DNA from: Acidobacteriota bacterium | GTDB taxonomy: Bacteria > Acidobacteriota > Terriglobia > Acidiferrales > UBA7541 | Length of the DNA: 64,000 nucleotides | Direction: 5' to 3' | Assembly: GCA_013287135.1 (NCBI GenBank) | Contig: JABDEK010000003.1 | Span: 1 to 64,000 of the forward strand | Shown here: in pieces, positions 45,438-55,046 of the stretch | Numbering within the stretch: position 1 is the stretch's first letter | Layout of the letters: every line of letters begins with the position of its first letter | Made by a program: the position numbers and the translations under genes | The notes under the pieces: model-generated | Databases searched by the model: none | Told to the model about the DNA's origin: nothing | Seen by the model: only the letters and a program-made list of their open reading frames with translations

Positions 45438-47030
45438 ATGCCCGATTATATGTACTTGCTGGAAAGCCGGTTGTCGCCCGAGCAGCGCGCTGTACTCGAG
45501 CGCGTACAGGAGCTATCGCGGTCGCAGGACGTGAATATTTATCTGACCGGGGGCGCCGTTCGCGACTTGATTTCCGGCATGCCGATCCGCGACTTGGATT
45601 TTACCGTGGAAGGGAATCCGCTTCGTATGGTGAAGGAACTGGAAAAAGGCGGAGCTCGCATAGTTTGGGAAACTGAAAAGCTGCGACATTACGAGTTGAT
45701 TTTTGCCGGCGATGTGGACGGATCCATAAGTGGTGCGCGAGAGGATGTTTACGAACGGCCAGGCGCCAAGCCGGAATATCGCTTCTCCAGCGTCATGGAA
45801 GATCTTCGCCGCCGGGATTTCGGAGTGAATGCCATCGCCATTTCGTTGAATACGCAGTCGCGCGGACTCTTGCTTGATCCGATGAATGGACTCGCCGATC
45901 TTGAGAAACAGGAAATTCGTTCTTTATCCATTCATGGATTTACGAATCAACCTATCCGTTTGATGCGCATTTTGCGTTACTGCGCGCGCATGGGATTCAA
46001 AATGGAGCCGCGCACTCAGGAATGGTTTGATCTGGCCATGCAGCGCGACATGCAGAAAAATATTCAACAGGAAGACGTTGGACATGAATTGCGCGCCCTT
46101 GCGCGTGAAGACAATCCAGTCGCAACCCTGAAGGAGTGGGAAAAGCATGACTTGCTTGGGTTGATTCATCCAAGTCTGCAGAAGCGCAAACCAGATTACG
46201 ACAGCCTAAACAAATTGGCGAAAGTACGAACGAATCTTTACTCCGCAGGGCTGCGTCCACGTCTCCAATATCCCGTGTTGTACTACACGCTAGGGCGTTT
46301 GAAGTCGCGGGAAGCGGCATCGGCAATGCGTAATATGGATTTTCGGTCGCGTGAGATCGAGGCGATTGCTGATCTCGTCCCCGAGGCGCAGAAAGTCGTC
46401 AAGATATTGAAAGGACGAAAAACGAATGCTCCGAAGGACGCTTATTTTTACGTTGCGTCGCTTCCACCCGAGATGATGGCTTTTATCGAAACGGAAATGC
46501 CCAATCCGAAAGCGGTATCAAAGTTTCGCAGCTACTTACAGAAATGGCGCCCGTTGCGGCAATCCCTTCCTATGGCGGAGCTCGACGCGCTAGGAGTTGC
46601 GCGTGGTCCCAAGTTTGACAAAGTGATCGAGCAATTGTTTGAGATGCAGTTGCGTGGGAAGGGGAAGTTACCTGAAGAGCGCACGAAAATTCTGCGCAAT
46701 CTTGCGGGAATCAAGGACGAACCCAAGAAAATCGAGAAACCGGAAAAGAAGCGCAAGGCAGAGAAGGGCGAACGAAAATCCGCCGCTGCTGAAACAAAGG
46801 AGCAGGATAAGTCTAAGCCGGCGGCCGCGGCTACAGCATCTGCGGGCTCAGCGAAGAGCACTCCGGATGTTGCGAAACAATCGCAGTCGGCTTCTGCGGC
46901 AATTGGAGCCAGGGCCCGCGCAAAACATGCCAAGGCTGAAAGCGAATCCAAGGCGTCAACAGGCAAGAAACGAGGGCATGCAAGCGGCAAAGCAAAGTCG
47001 CGCACAGCAAAAAAATCGGGACGCCGCTGA
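45438..47030 (+). CDS. cca: CCA tRNA nucleotidyltransferase/poly(A) polymerase family protein with basic tail
   Basis: 530 residues. The nucleotidyltransferase head has TGGAVRDLISG and the metal-binding RDLDFTVEG, then RRDFGVNAIA. The RNA-binding neck and body domains continue to about residue 425. These enzymes add or repair the CCA end of tRNA, or in some species add poly(A); the choice is not certain from sequence alone. The last ~105 residues are a Lys/Ala/Ser-rich low-complexity tail with repeated KKRK, KSAAA and SKAST patches. TAGGAGG precedes the ATG. Lies between xerD and dnaE. Confidence 0.87.
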   Translation: MPDYMYLLESRLSPEQRAVLERVQELSRSQDVNIYLTGGAVRDLISGMPIRDLDFTVEGNPLRMVKELEKGGARIVWETEKLRHYELIFAGDVDGSISGAREDVYERPGAKPEYRFSSVMEDLRRRDFGVNAIAISLNTQSRGLLLDPMNGLADLEKQEIRSLSIHGFTNQPIRLMRILRYCARMGFKMEPRTQEWFDLAMQRDMQKNIQQEDVGHELRALAREDNPVATLKEWEKHDLLGLIHPSLQKRKPDYDSLNKLAKVRTNLYSAGLRPRLQYPVLYYTLGRLKSREAASAMRNMDFRSREIEAIADLVPEAQKVVKILKGRKTNAPKDAYFYVASLPPEMMAFIETEMPNPKAVSKFRSYLQKWRPLRQSLPMAELDALGVARGPKFDKVIEQLFEMQLRGKGKLPEERTKILRNLAGIKDEPKKIEKPEKKRKAEKGERKSAAAETKEQDKSKPAAAATASAGSAKSTPDVAKQSQSASAAIGARARAKHAKAESESKASTGKKRGHASGKAKSRTAKKSGRR

Positions 47031-47126
47031 AGAGAATCACGTCGCAAGTCCGGTGTACCAAGGCAATTTGTTAAAGGCTCAATTGGCGATGCTCGAATCT
47101 GTCAACTGGTTTAGAATAGTTCAGGC

Positions 47127-50100
47127 ATGAATTCTTCAAACTTTGTTCATCTTCATTTACATACGGACTACTCTCTTCTCGATGGCGCCTGCGAAATCGG
47201 TGAATTAACAGCGGAAGCGGCGCGCCGCGGTATGCCGGCCGTTGCCGTCACGGACCACGGCAACCTGTTCGCGGCGGCGAATTTCTACCACGAAGCTACC
47301 ACGCATGGTGTGAAGCCGATCATTGGCTGCGAGATGTATGTCGCTCCGGATAATCACAAGAACCGCGGTACGGAAGCGGAACGCTCCAACCATCTTGTGC
47401 TGCTTTGTGAAAATGATGAAGGATATCGAAATTTGATGAAGCTGGTTTCGACTGGCTATCTGGATGGTTTTTATTACAAGCCGCGAGTCGATCATGAGCT
47501 TCTCGCAAAACACAGCAAAGGCCTCATTGCGCTTTCCGCGTGCCTTCGCGGCGAAGTGGCGGACGCGCTGTTGGCGGACAAATACGAACAGGCTAAGACC
47601 AGCGCGTACCGCCTTCGCGACATTTTCGGCAAAGGCAATTTCTTCCTCGAGGTTCAAGACCAGGGGCTCGAACAGGATATTCGCGTAAACCGCGAGTTGG
47701 TCAAGCTCTCCAAAGAGAGTGGCATTCCGCTGGTGGCTACCAACGATTGCCACTATCTCACCCAGTCCGATTCGCACGCGCAGGAAGTTTTGATGTGCAT
47801 TCAGACTGGCAAGACCATGAGCGACGGCCAGCGCATGAAATTTGCGACAGACCAGTTTTATTTCAAGACCGCCGAAGAGATGGCGCAAGTTTTTCGCGAG
47901 TTGCCTGACGCAGTGACGCGCACTGTGGCCATTGCCGAACGCTGCAACGTCAAGATACAGCGCGTCAACAATCCGTTTCCGGAATTCAAAGTGCCGGAAG
48001 GCGATACCGCCGATTCCTATTTCGAAAAAACGGTACGCGAAGGTTTTCAATCACGCGCGCCCCAAATCGATCGGCTGGTGAAAGAAAACCGCCTGCGGCA
48101 TTCGCTGGCGGAATATGAAAAGCGGCTTACCGACGAAATTGAAATGATCAAGAAGATGCGCTTCTCCAGTTACTTCCTGATCGTTTGGGATTTCATCCAT
48201 TACGCGCGCGCTCAGGGCGTGCCGGTCGGGCCCGGACGAGGATCGGCGGCTGGAAGCTTGGTGAGCTACTCGCTGCACATTACCGACGTTGATCCGCTGC
48301 AATACGACTTGCTCTTCGAGCGCTTTCTAAATCCCGAACGAATTTCCATGCCTGATATTGATATTGATTTCTGCATGCGCCGTCGCGGCGAAGTGATTGA
48401 TTACGTGCGGCAAAAATACGGATCGGAAAACGTAGCGCAAATTATTACGTTTGGAACGATGGCGGCTAAAGCGGTGCTGAAAGACGCTGGTCGCGCGCTT
48501 GATATGGCCTATGGCGACGTAGATCGCCTGGCCAAATTTATCCCGCTCACGCTGAATATTTCGCTGGAAGAAGCGCTGAAGCAATCGCCACAGCTTGAAG
48601 CCGCGCGAAAAGATGAAAAGGTAAAAGAGTTAATCGAAGTGGCCCTGCGCCTGGAAGGTCTGGCACGTCACGCCTCTACGCACGCGGCCGGGGTTGTGAT
48701 TTCACCGCAGCCGCTTACGGAAATCGTCCCGCTCTACAAGTCCAGCAAGGATGAAATCACGACGCAGTACGACATGAATGCCCTGGGGCGCATCGGGCTC
48801 TTGAAGATGGATTTTCTGGGCCTGACCACTCTGACGATTCTTGAAGACGCCGTTTACATGATCAAACAGAATCGCGGCGTAGACTTCGATTTGACCACGC
48901 TTCCGCTCGATGACGCCGAGACCTACGCGTTGTTCGCTCGTGGGGATACCAGCGGAATATTTCAGTTTGAGTCGCATGGGATGCGCGACATTCTCAAGCG
49001 CTATCAGCCCACGCGTATCGAAGATCTCACGGCGCTGAATGCGCTCTATCGCCCGGGTCCCATTCAGGGCGGAATGATCGATGAATTTCTCGCGCGCAAG
49101 CACGGTAAGAAAAAGGTCACTTATGACCTCCCGGAACTCGAGGAGATCCTTTCGGAAACCTGGGGAGTAATTGTTTTTCAAGAGCAGGTGATGAAGATCG
49201 CCAACCGCATCGCTGGCTTTACGCTTGGCGAAGCGGACATTCTGCGCAGCGCCATGGGCAAGAAAAAAGTGGAAGTGATGGCGGCGCAGCGCGAAAAATT
49301 CCTGACGGGTTGTGCTGCGCGAAAAGTTCCGGCGAAGAAAGCTGAAAAGCTTTTCGACTTGATGGAAGAATTCGCGCGCTACGGTTTCCCCAAAGCTCAC
49401 GCCTGCGCCTATGCTTTGCTGGCTTATCAGACGGCGTATCTGAAAGTTCATTTTCCGGTAGAGTTTATGGCTGCCATGCTCAGCTCGGAAGCAGGGAACA
49501 CCGAGAAAGTTGTGAAATACATCAATGAGGCTCGCGGTCTGGGCATTCGGGTTTTGCCGCCTTGTGTCCAGGAAAGTGGACTGTACTTCACGCCCGTCGG
49601 TGACGACATTCGATTCGGTTTGGCGGCGATTAAGAACGTCGGTGAGAACACGGCCAAAGCGATCTGCGAAGCCCGGAAAGACGGCGTTCGTTTCCAAAGT
49701 CTTTTCAGTTTTTGCGAGGCCATCGAGCCTCGATGCCTGAACAAGCGCGTGCTCGAAAGTTTGGTGAAGGCAGGCGCGCTCGATTGCTTGGGAGCTTCTC
49801 GTGGCCGGCTTTTTGCAGCAATCGACCAGGCAATTGCGCGCGGCCAAAAGAGCGTGCAGGCGCGGGCCGTCGGACAGGGTGGACTTTTCATGCCTAGTGT
49901 CGGCTCTGCTCAGCATGTCTCTGAATCCTGGAATGAGAATTCATTGCCCGAAGCCGGCGAGTGGACGGAAGAACAACTTCTCGCCGGAGAATATGCAACT
50001 TTGGGCTTTTACATTTCCGGCCATCCAATGGATCGTTATGCCGGTCGCTTAAAAGACTTGAACGCAGTTGAACTTTCCACCATGGAAACGCGTCGCAACG

Positions 50101-50597
50101 GCGAAGATGTTCTTGTAGCCGGTATCATAGTGCAATCGCGGCCCATGCGATCGAGGCGCGGCGCGCGCTGGGCCATCTTGACTTTGCAAGACCGCACTGG
50201 CGTGATCGAAGCGCTCGTCTTTCCTGAGGCCTATCAGAAACTGGAGATGATTCTGAAGACCAATACGCCTTTGCTCGCTAAGGGCCGTGTTGCGATTGAA
50301 GATGTCGGCACGCGACTTATTGTTTCAGACGCGCGTCTTCTCGACCAAATCACAGACCGCGCTCCAAGCTTGCTGCGCGTACGCGTCGATCTCGGATCTG
50401 TGGACCCCAGCGCGCTCGAATCATTGAAGGAGCTTTTTTCAAGCAGGCCGGGACGTTGCCGCGTGGCGTTCGACTTGGTGAACTCCGACGGCACGGAAGC
50501 CACCATGGAAACGGGAAGCGCTGTTCAAGCCGATCGAGAATTGCTGGAGCGCGTGCGCGAAATCTGCGGTACTGACTCGGTCGCGGTGGTGCCATGA
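47127..50597 (+). CDS. dnaE: DNA polymerase III subunit alpha
   Basis: 1156 residues, standard DnaE1 length. An N-terminal PHP domain (HLHLHTDYSLLDGACE) is followed by the palm with the catalytic PDIDIDFCMRRRGEVIDYV and GPGRGSAAGSLVSY, then fingers, the helix-hairpin-helix region and a C-terminal OB fold (VLVAGIIVQSRPMRSRRG). Replicative polymerase of the chromosome. The stop overlaps the next ORF (ATGA), coupling accA to it. Confidence 0.97.
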   Translation: MNSSNFVHLHLHTDYSLLDGACEIGELTAEAARRGMPAVAVTDHGNLFAAANFYHEATTHGVKPIIGCEMYVAPDNHKNRGTEAERSNHLVLLCENDEGYRNLMKLVSTGYLDGFYYKPRVDHELLAKHSKGLIALSACLRGEVADALLADKYEQAKTSAYRLRDIFGKGNFFLEVQDQGLEQDIRVNRELVKLSKESGIPLVATNDCHYLTQSDSHAQEVLMCIQTGKTMSDGQRMKFATDQFYFKTAEEMAQVFRELPDAVTRTVAIAERCNVKIQRVNNPFPEFKVPEGDTADSYFEKTVREGFQSRAPQIDRLVKENRLRHSLAEYEKRLTDEIEMIKKMRFSSYFLIVWDFIHYARAQGVPVGPGRGSAAGSLVSYSLHITDVDPLQYDLLFERFLNPERISMPDIDIDFCMRRRGEVIDYVRQKYGSENVAQIITFGTMAAKAVLKDAGRALDMAYGDVDRLAKFIPLTLNISLEEALKQSPQLEAARKDEKVKELIEVALRLEGLARHASTHAAGVVISPQPLTEIVPLYKSSKDEITTQYDMNALGRIGLLKMDFLGLTTLTILEDAVYMIKQNRGVDFDLTTLPLDDAETYALFARGDTSGIFQFESHGMRDILKRYQPTRIEDLTALNALYRPGPIQGGMIDEFLARKHGKKKVTYDLPELEEILSETWGVIVFQEQVMKIANRIAGFTLGEADILRSAMGKKKVEVMAAQREKFLTGCAARKVPAKKAEKLFDLMEEFARYGFPKAHACAYALLAYQTAYLKVHFPVEFMAAMLSSEAGNTEKVVKYINEARGLGIRVLPPCVQESGLYFTPVGDDIRFGLAAIKNVGENTAKAICEARKDGVRFQSLFSFCEAIEPRCLNKRVLESLVKAGALDCLGASRGRLFAAIDQAIARGQKSVQARAVGQGGLFMPSVGSAQHVSESWNENSLPEAGEWTEEQLLAGEYATLGFYISGHPMDRYAGRLKDLNAVELSTMETRRNGEDVLVAGIIVQSRPMRSRRGARWAILTLQDRTGVIEALVFPEAYQKLEMILKTNTPLLAKGRVAIEDVGTRLIVSDARLLDQITDRAPSLLRVRVDLGSVDPSALESLKELFSSRPGRCRVAFDLVNSDGTEATMETGSAVQADRELLERVREICGTDSVAVVP

Positions 50598-51694
50598 GCA
50601 AGCGCCGGGAAGCTCGGGAACGGCTGCGACGCAGGCGCGAGTTAGCCAAATCGCGAAAACTCCAGACCAAGATCGAGCAATTTGCCCCACCCAAACCTCC
50701 GGAACCTCGCGATAATCTGAACGCTGCCGCGGTCACAAATAAAAACGCAGTTGCCCGCGAACGGCAATCGGAGATTGACGCTCTCGAGCGTGATGTGGCG
50801 GAACTGAGCAGGCTCGCTACCCCAACCGCAGAGACCACGGTCGAAATCGAACGTATCCGCCGCGAGGTAGAAGAATTGAAACACGACTTTTACACGCACC
50901 TGGGAGCCTGGCAGCGATTGCAGCTAGCCCGGCACCCGCAACGCCCTTACACCGATGATTACATTCGAATTCTGTTTGAAAATTTCAGCGAAATTCATGG
51001 CGACCGTAATTTTTCAGACGATCCCGCGCTGATTACTGGAATGGCTACGTTTCACGGCAAGCCGGTGATGATTGTCGGAAATCAAAAAGGACGCGACACC
51101 AAGCAACGCCTGGCTCGCAATTTCGGTCAAGCCAAGCCCGAAGGATACCGGAAGGCAATACGCGCTATGGAACTCGCCGCAAAATTCCGCCGTCCTATTT
51201 TGATTTTCGTCGACACGCAAGGCGCCTACCCCGGCGTGGACGCCGAAGAGCGCGGCCAGGCGGAAGCCATTGCCTTCAACTTGCGCGAGATGTCCCGTCT
51301 GCCTGTCCCGATCATAGTCACGATTACTGGCGAGGGCGGTTCGGGCGGCGCGCTGGCCATCGCAGTGGGCGATCGCGTTTACATGCTCGAGAATTCCGTT
51401 TATTCGGTCATATCGCCGGAGGGATGCGCGTCCATTATGTGGCGCGATCCGAGCAAGGCCGAAGTAGCGGCGGAAGCGTTGAAGATTACAGCCCCGGATC
51501 TGCTCGAAATGAAATTGATCGACGAAATCGTTCCCGAGCCGGATGGCGGCGCACAGAACGACCATCAGGCAGCCGCTAGGTTGCTCGAGCCGGTGCTAGC
51601 GCGCTCGTTAAACGAACTGTCCCAGCTAACTCCCGAGCGCTTAGTCGAGCAGCGATATCAGAAATTCCGTCACATGGGCCAGTTTTTCGCCTAA
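50594..51694 (+). CDS. accA: Acetyl-CoA carboxylase carboxyltransferase subunit alpha
   Basis: 366 residues against about 320 in E. coli. The core matches well: LGAWQRLQLARHPQRPYTDDYI, EIHGDRNFSDDPALITGMA, VGNQKGRDTKQ, EGYRKAIRAMELA, DTQGAYPGVDAEERGQAEAIA, TITGEGGSGGALAIAVGD and VISPEGCASIMWRD. The N-terminal ~50 residues are an Arg/Lys-rich extension (KRREARERLRRRRELAKSRK) unlike the standard protein. It transfers carboxyl from biotin to acetyl-CoA, first step of fatty acid synthesis, with AccD, which is not in the window. ATG 50594 overlaps the dnaE stop. Confidence 0.94.
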   Translation: MSKRREARERLRRRRELAKSRKLQTKIEQFAPPKPPEPRDNLNAAAVTNKNAVARERQSEIDALERDVAELSRLATPTAETTVEIERIRREVEELKHDFYTHLGAWQRLQLARHPQRPYTDDYIRILFENFSEIHGDRNFSDDPALITGMATFHGKPVMIVGNQKGRDTKQRLARNFGQAKPEGYRKAIRAMELAAKFRRPILIFVDTQGAYPGVDAEERGQAEAIAFNLREMSRLPVPIIVTITGEGGSGGALAIAVGDRVYMLENSVYSVISPEGCASIMWRDPSKAEVAAEALKITAPDLLEMKLIDEIVPEPDGGAQNDHQAAARLLEPVLARSLNELSQLTPERLVEQRYQKFRHMGQFFA

Positions 51695-51786
51695 GCCAAT
51701 GCGGGCTGCTCGCAACTTTCGCGTCGTAACCTTCTCATGAATAATGTCCTCTAATGATATGAAAAATGTAGCTTCGCGAAAACTGG

Positions 51787-52173
51787 ATGGATGCAGTGCC
51801 AACATCGATTGAACCTGAGGGAACGTACCGGACTCTCGGCGTACTATGGTTGTTCTACGCCATTCTCAGATTTGCTGGCGCTGTCTTCCTTCTGATATAT
51901 AGCGCTACCCTCACGCTGATGTGGGGAGCGCTGATCACGCGCGTGCCCAACCCTTTTGCTCTTATGTCATTTTTTCACGTCTTCCTAGTGTTCGCGATGG
52001 TGCTCAACATCGTCGCCGGAATATTTGCGCTTCTAGCCGCACTTGCGTTACTAGGACGGACCGGCGCCAGTCGCCTGACGGCGCTCGTAGCCAGTGTCTT
52101 CGCTTTGATCGACGGACCTCTTGGCATCGCGCTAGGAGCTTACACTCTTGTGGTTTTCGTCCCTGGTAGCTAG
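51787..52173 (+). CDS. Small polytopic membrane protein of unknown function
   Basis: 128 residues with three to four predicted membrane helices (VLWLFYAILRFAGAVFLLIYS, SFFHVFLVFAMVLNIVAGIFALLAALALL, LTALVASVFALIDGPLGIALGAYTLVVF). Gly and Ala are frequent at helix faces. I recognise no characterised family. It stands 92 bases behind accA and 168 bases ahead of the ferredoxin-like gene, so it may be its own unit. Confidence 0.65.
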   Translation: MDAVPTSIEPEGTYRTLGVLWLFYAILRFAGAVFLLIYSATLTLMWGALITRVPNPFALMSFFHVFLVFAMVLNIVAGIFALLAALALLGRTGASRLTALVASVFALIDGPLGIALGAYTLVVFVPGS

Positions 52174-52341
52174 GCCCCCTAAGGAAATCTCACCAGATCT
52201 CGTTCATCGTTCGCCTCCGAAAGGAGCATAATAGACTTGCCATTGGAGTATTGAGCACGCCCCAGCCTGTTTCCATTGCTCCGCGCCTCCCCGTGATTTA
52301 GCTTAGTTGCACATCAAAATTAACGGGGTAGGGAGCAGCCG

Positions 52342-52740
52342 GTGGCAAACACGGGGACACCTCTCATGTCGGACGTCTTTCGACCGTACGAAAAGCTTGT
52401 GGAGATCAGCATCCTTGGAAAAACGTTTCTGGTGCCCGAGCGAAATTCGCTCCTGCGCGCTTTTCAGTTCATTAGCCCTGAAACAATTCCGTATGGCCGC
52501 TTTTGTTGGAACCAGGACTGCCAATATTGCCGGGTCGATTGCCAGTTGTCTGATGATGACCAGCCTCGCCCAATCTTAAGCTGCAAGTTCCTGGTTTCTG
52601 AAGGTATGGCCATTTCAAATTTGGCGCCTGAACTAGTGGGGTGCCTCCGCGCAAAATTGGGGAAGACCGCGCCTAGTTCGGAATCATTGGCTGAAGCCCC
52701 TGCCGTTACCGCCGCCCCTCGCGACGAAGAAAGTCACTAA
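52342..52740 (+). CDS. [2Fe-2S] ferredoxin-like protein
   Basis: 132 residues. The spacing Cys55-x4-Cys60-x2-Cys63 and Cys81 is that of plant-type [2Fe-2S] ferredoxins, set in an appropriate ubiquitin-like context (VEISILGKTFLVPERNSLLRAF before, RPILSCKFLVSEGMAI after); Cys67 is an extra. The C-terminal 40 residues are Ala/Pro/Glu rich. GTG 52342 has GGGAG seven to eight bases upstream. The usual small-residue loop before the first Cys is replaced by PYGRFCWNQDCQYC, so this is a divergent branch. The partner reductase or oxidoreductase is not in the window. Confidence 0.7.
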   Translation: MANTGTPLMSDVFRPYEKLVEISILGKTFLVPERNSLLRAFQFISPETIPYGRFCWNQDCQYCRVDCQLSDDDQPRPILSCKFLVSEGMAISNLAPELVGCLRAKLGKTAPSSESLAEAPAVTAAPRDEESH

Positions 52741-52836
52741 ACGGAGGCCCTCGTAGGCGCCTTTCACGGGCACGTTTGCACAAAATTCCTGGTCGTGCCA
52801 TCCTTCGTAATCGGATTTCATCATCGAGGAAGAAAA

Positions 52837-53436
52837 ATGCCCGTTTGTGATGGTTGCGGTATGGCAGCCGACGACGCCCACATCCGTCGCCGCATCGAGC
52901 GATTAGAACTCGCCACGCGATTCCGCCCCATTCATATTCAGGTGCTCTTGATTGACGCCGCTCCACCGTCGCGCTCAGAGGATTATTTTTATCGGCCTGC
53001 CGGCAATCGCGAGGAACGTTCAAAAAATTCCTGGCACTATTTCGACGAGATTGTGAGATGTTCCGGCTTGGCCCCGGATTCCGAAATGACCGAAGAATCC
53101 GCTCTCGCTGAATTCCAACGTCGTGGATTTTATCTAGCGAATGCGGTGGAATGTCCAATCGAACCTCCCGATGCGCTGGCCGCTTCCATGGAACGCGCTG
53201 GACCAGTTCTGATCAAGCGCATTGAAAAATCATATAAACCGAAATACGTCGCGCTGCTCTCCGCTTCCTTGGCCAAAGTGATCCCGCTTTTCGAACGAAG
53301 TGAACTGCGCGACCGACTGCTGCTTAACCATGGCGTACCTTTTTCGTCGCCTATTGGAATGTCTGAGGTAACTACCACTGGGCGCGCTCCTTCGTTGAGC
53401 GATCAACTCTCCGCCGCGCTGCCGCACTCGATCTAA
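52837..53436 (+). CDS. Uncharacterised protein, possibly uracil-DNA-glycosylase-like
   Basis: 199 residues from ATG 52837, preceded by GAGGAAG; an in-frame start at 52795 lacks one. The N-terminus has CDGC (Cys4, Cys7), followed by a helix and a domain with HIQVLLIDAAPPSRSEDYFYRP, EFQRRGFYLANAVECPIEPP, KPKYVALLSASLAKVIPLF and LLNHGVPFSSP. The order (strand ending in APP, then a GFYL-(x)N-(x)CP strand, then a Rossmann-like strand) recalls the uracil-DNA glycosylase superfamily, but the identification is tentative and the catalytic motifs are not assured. It lies 96 bases after the ferredoxin-like gene. Confidence 0.5.
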   Translation: MPVCDGCGMAADDAHIRRRIERLELATRFRPIHIQVLLIDAAPPSRSEDYFYRPAGNREERSKNSWHYFDEIVRCSGLAPDSEMTEESALAEFQRRGFYLANAVECPIEPPDALAASMERAGPVLIKRIEKSYKPKYVALLSASLAKVIPLFERSELRDRLLLNHGVPFSSPIGMSEVTTTGRAPSLSDQLSAALPHSI

Positions 53437-53490
53437 TTTCTCTCCCGCCGATGCGTCTGCGCCACTTGAGGACCTTTACCTGCTTCGCGC

Positions 53491-53499
53491 TGCTATAAT
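53491..53499 (+). promoter_or_regulatory. Extended -10 promoter for the decarboxylase gene
   Basis: TGCTATAAT at 53491-53499 is a perfect extended -10 element. No good -35 at 17 bases. Transcription near 53506 gives a leader of about 45 bases ending in AAGGAG before GTG 53552. Confidence 0.6.
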
Positions 53500-53551
53500 T
53501 GCGCGCTTGTTTTGCAGGTATTGGATCGCCCGTTGTGATTAAGGAGACATC

Positions 53552-54997
53552 GTGGAACCCTCCCGGCACATGACCTCGCAACAATTCCGTGACGCTGGCA
53601 AGCGCCTAATCGATTGGATCGCGGATTACTATGAGCGAGTCGAACGCTATCCAGTCTTGGCGCAAGTTGTCCCCGGTCAGATTCGCCAGTCGTTGCCGCC
53701 CGACCCTCCACAGTCAGGAGAAAAGTTCGACGCGATTCTCGCCAGCGTGAATGCGAAAATCATGCCGGGTGTAACACATTGGCAATCTCCGAACTTCTTT
53801 GCCTACTTTCCTGCGAATACATCCGAGCCTTCCGTGCTCGGAGATTTGCTCTCTACCGGGCTGGGAGTGCAGGGAATGCTGTGGGCTACCAGCCCCGCAT
53901 GCACCGAGCTCGAAACGCTCGTTCTGGATTGGCTGGCCAAGATGCTCGCACTACCTGAGGCGTTTCTCTCGAGCGGAAAAGGCGGCGGCGTGATCCAAGA
54001 CTCGGCTTCGAGTTCGTCGCTTTGCGCTGTTCTGGCCGCGAGAGAACGCGCCACAGGTTTTCGCAGCAACGAAGACGGCTGTCGTGACGAATTGGTGGCG
54101 TACACTTCCACCCAAGCCCACTCCTCCATCGAAAAGGACGTGAAGGTTGCCGGAATCGGAAGACGCAATCTGCGTTTGATCGATGTGGATTCGAACTTCG
54201 CTATGCGCCCGGATTTGCTCGAGAAAGCGATCGAGGAAGACAAGCACGCCGGCAAGATTCCCTTTATCGTATGCGCGACGATCGGAACCACCTCCTCGCT
54301 GGCACTCGATCCCCTGGAATCTATCGGAGGGATCTGCAAGAAACACAATCTGTGGATGCATGTGGACGCAGCCATGGCCGGAACTGCCGCACTCTGCCCG
54401 GAATTTAGACACATCCAACAGGGCTTAGAACTCGCTGACAGCTATTGCTTCGATGCCCACAAATGGATGTTCACGAATTTCGATTGCAGTTGTTTTTACG
54501 TAGCTGATCGCGAAACGCTGACGCGAAGTCTCGACGTGCTGCCGGAATATCTGCGGAATCAGGCGAGCGGATCGGATGCTGTCTTCGAATATCGCAATTG
54601 GCACGTGCCGTTGGGCCGGAGGTTTCGAGCGCTGAAACTGTGGTTCGTCATACAACATTACGGTGTGGAGGGACTTCAGTGGCTGATCCGGCGCCATGTT
54701 GAGTTGGCCCAAACATTTTTGCGCTGGGTTCGCGATGATCAGCGTTTCGAACTAATCGCGCCAGCCGCGCTGAACTTGATCTGTTTTCGACTCAAAGCCT
54801 CTGACGAACTGAACGAGAAACTTTTGCGGCGGCTGAATCACAGCGGCAAGCTTTACTTGTCGCACACACGGCTAAACGGCAAGTACACGATTCGGTTTTG
54901 CGTGGCCCAAACCAAAACAGAACTGCCACACATTCAACGTGCCTGGGATGCTATTCGCACAGAAGCGGACGCTTTGGTCGGCTCTTCACAGCCCTGA
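53552..54997 (+). CDS. PLP-dependent group II decarboxylase (aromatic-L-amino-acid decarboxylase type)
   Basis: 481 residues. Characteristic sequences: SPNFFAYFPANTSEPSVLGDLL, TSPACTELETLVLDWLAKML, SSSSLCAVLAARERA, Tyr/Ser/His of YTSTQAHSSIEKD (His190 stacking on PLP), HVDAAMAG (Asp272) and the PLP lysine Lys304 in DAHKWMFTNFDCS. The family decarboxylates Trp, Tyr, Phe or DOPA to the amines; the FAYFPANTS stretch fits aromatic substrates, but the exact one is unknown. GTG 53552 follows AAGGAG. Its own promoter and the next promoter at 55047 indicate a single-gene unit directly ahead of the ccm operon. Confidence 0.92.
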   Translation: MEPSRHMTSQQFRDAGKRLIDWIADYYERVERYPVLAQVVPGQIRQSLPPDPPQSGEKFDAILASVNAKIMPGVTHWQSPNFFAYFPANTSEPSVLGDLLSTGLGVQGMLWATSPACTELETLVLDWLAKMLALPEAFLSSGKGGGVIQDSASSSSLCAVLAARERATGFRSNEDGCRDELVAYTSTQAHSSIEKDVKVAGIGRRNLRLIDVDSNFAMRPDLLEKAIEEDKHAGKIPFIVCATIGTTSSLALDPLESIGGICKKHNLWMHVDAAMAGTAALCPEFRHIQQGLELADSYCFDAHKWMFTNFDCSCFYVADRETLTRSLDVLPEYLRNQASGSDAVFEYRNWHVPLGRRFRALKLWFVIQHYGVEGLQWLIRRHVELAQTFLRWVRDDQRFELIAPAALNLICFRLKASDELNEKLLRRLNHSGKLYLSHTRLNGKYTIRFCVAQTKTELPHIQRAWDAIRTEADALVGSSQP

Positions 54998-55046
54998 AAC
55001 AGCGTATTTAGAGAATGTAAGACATATCGAGCCTGCCCTACCATTG

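Noticed and set aside
48702-49916. 404-residue open frame antisense to dnaE
   Set aside because: It lies wholly inside the conserved dnaE gene, has no ribosome site and no recognisable motif; codon bias of dnaE keeps the opposite frame open.
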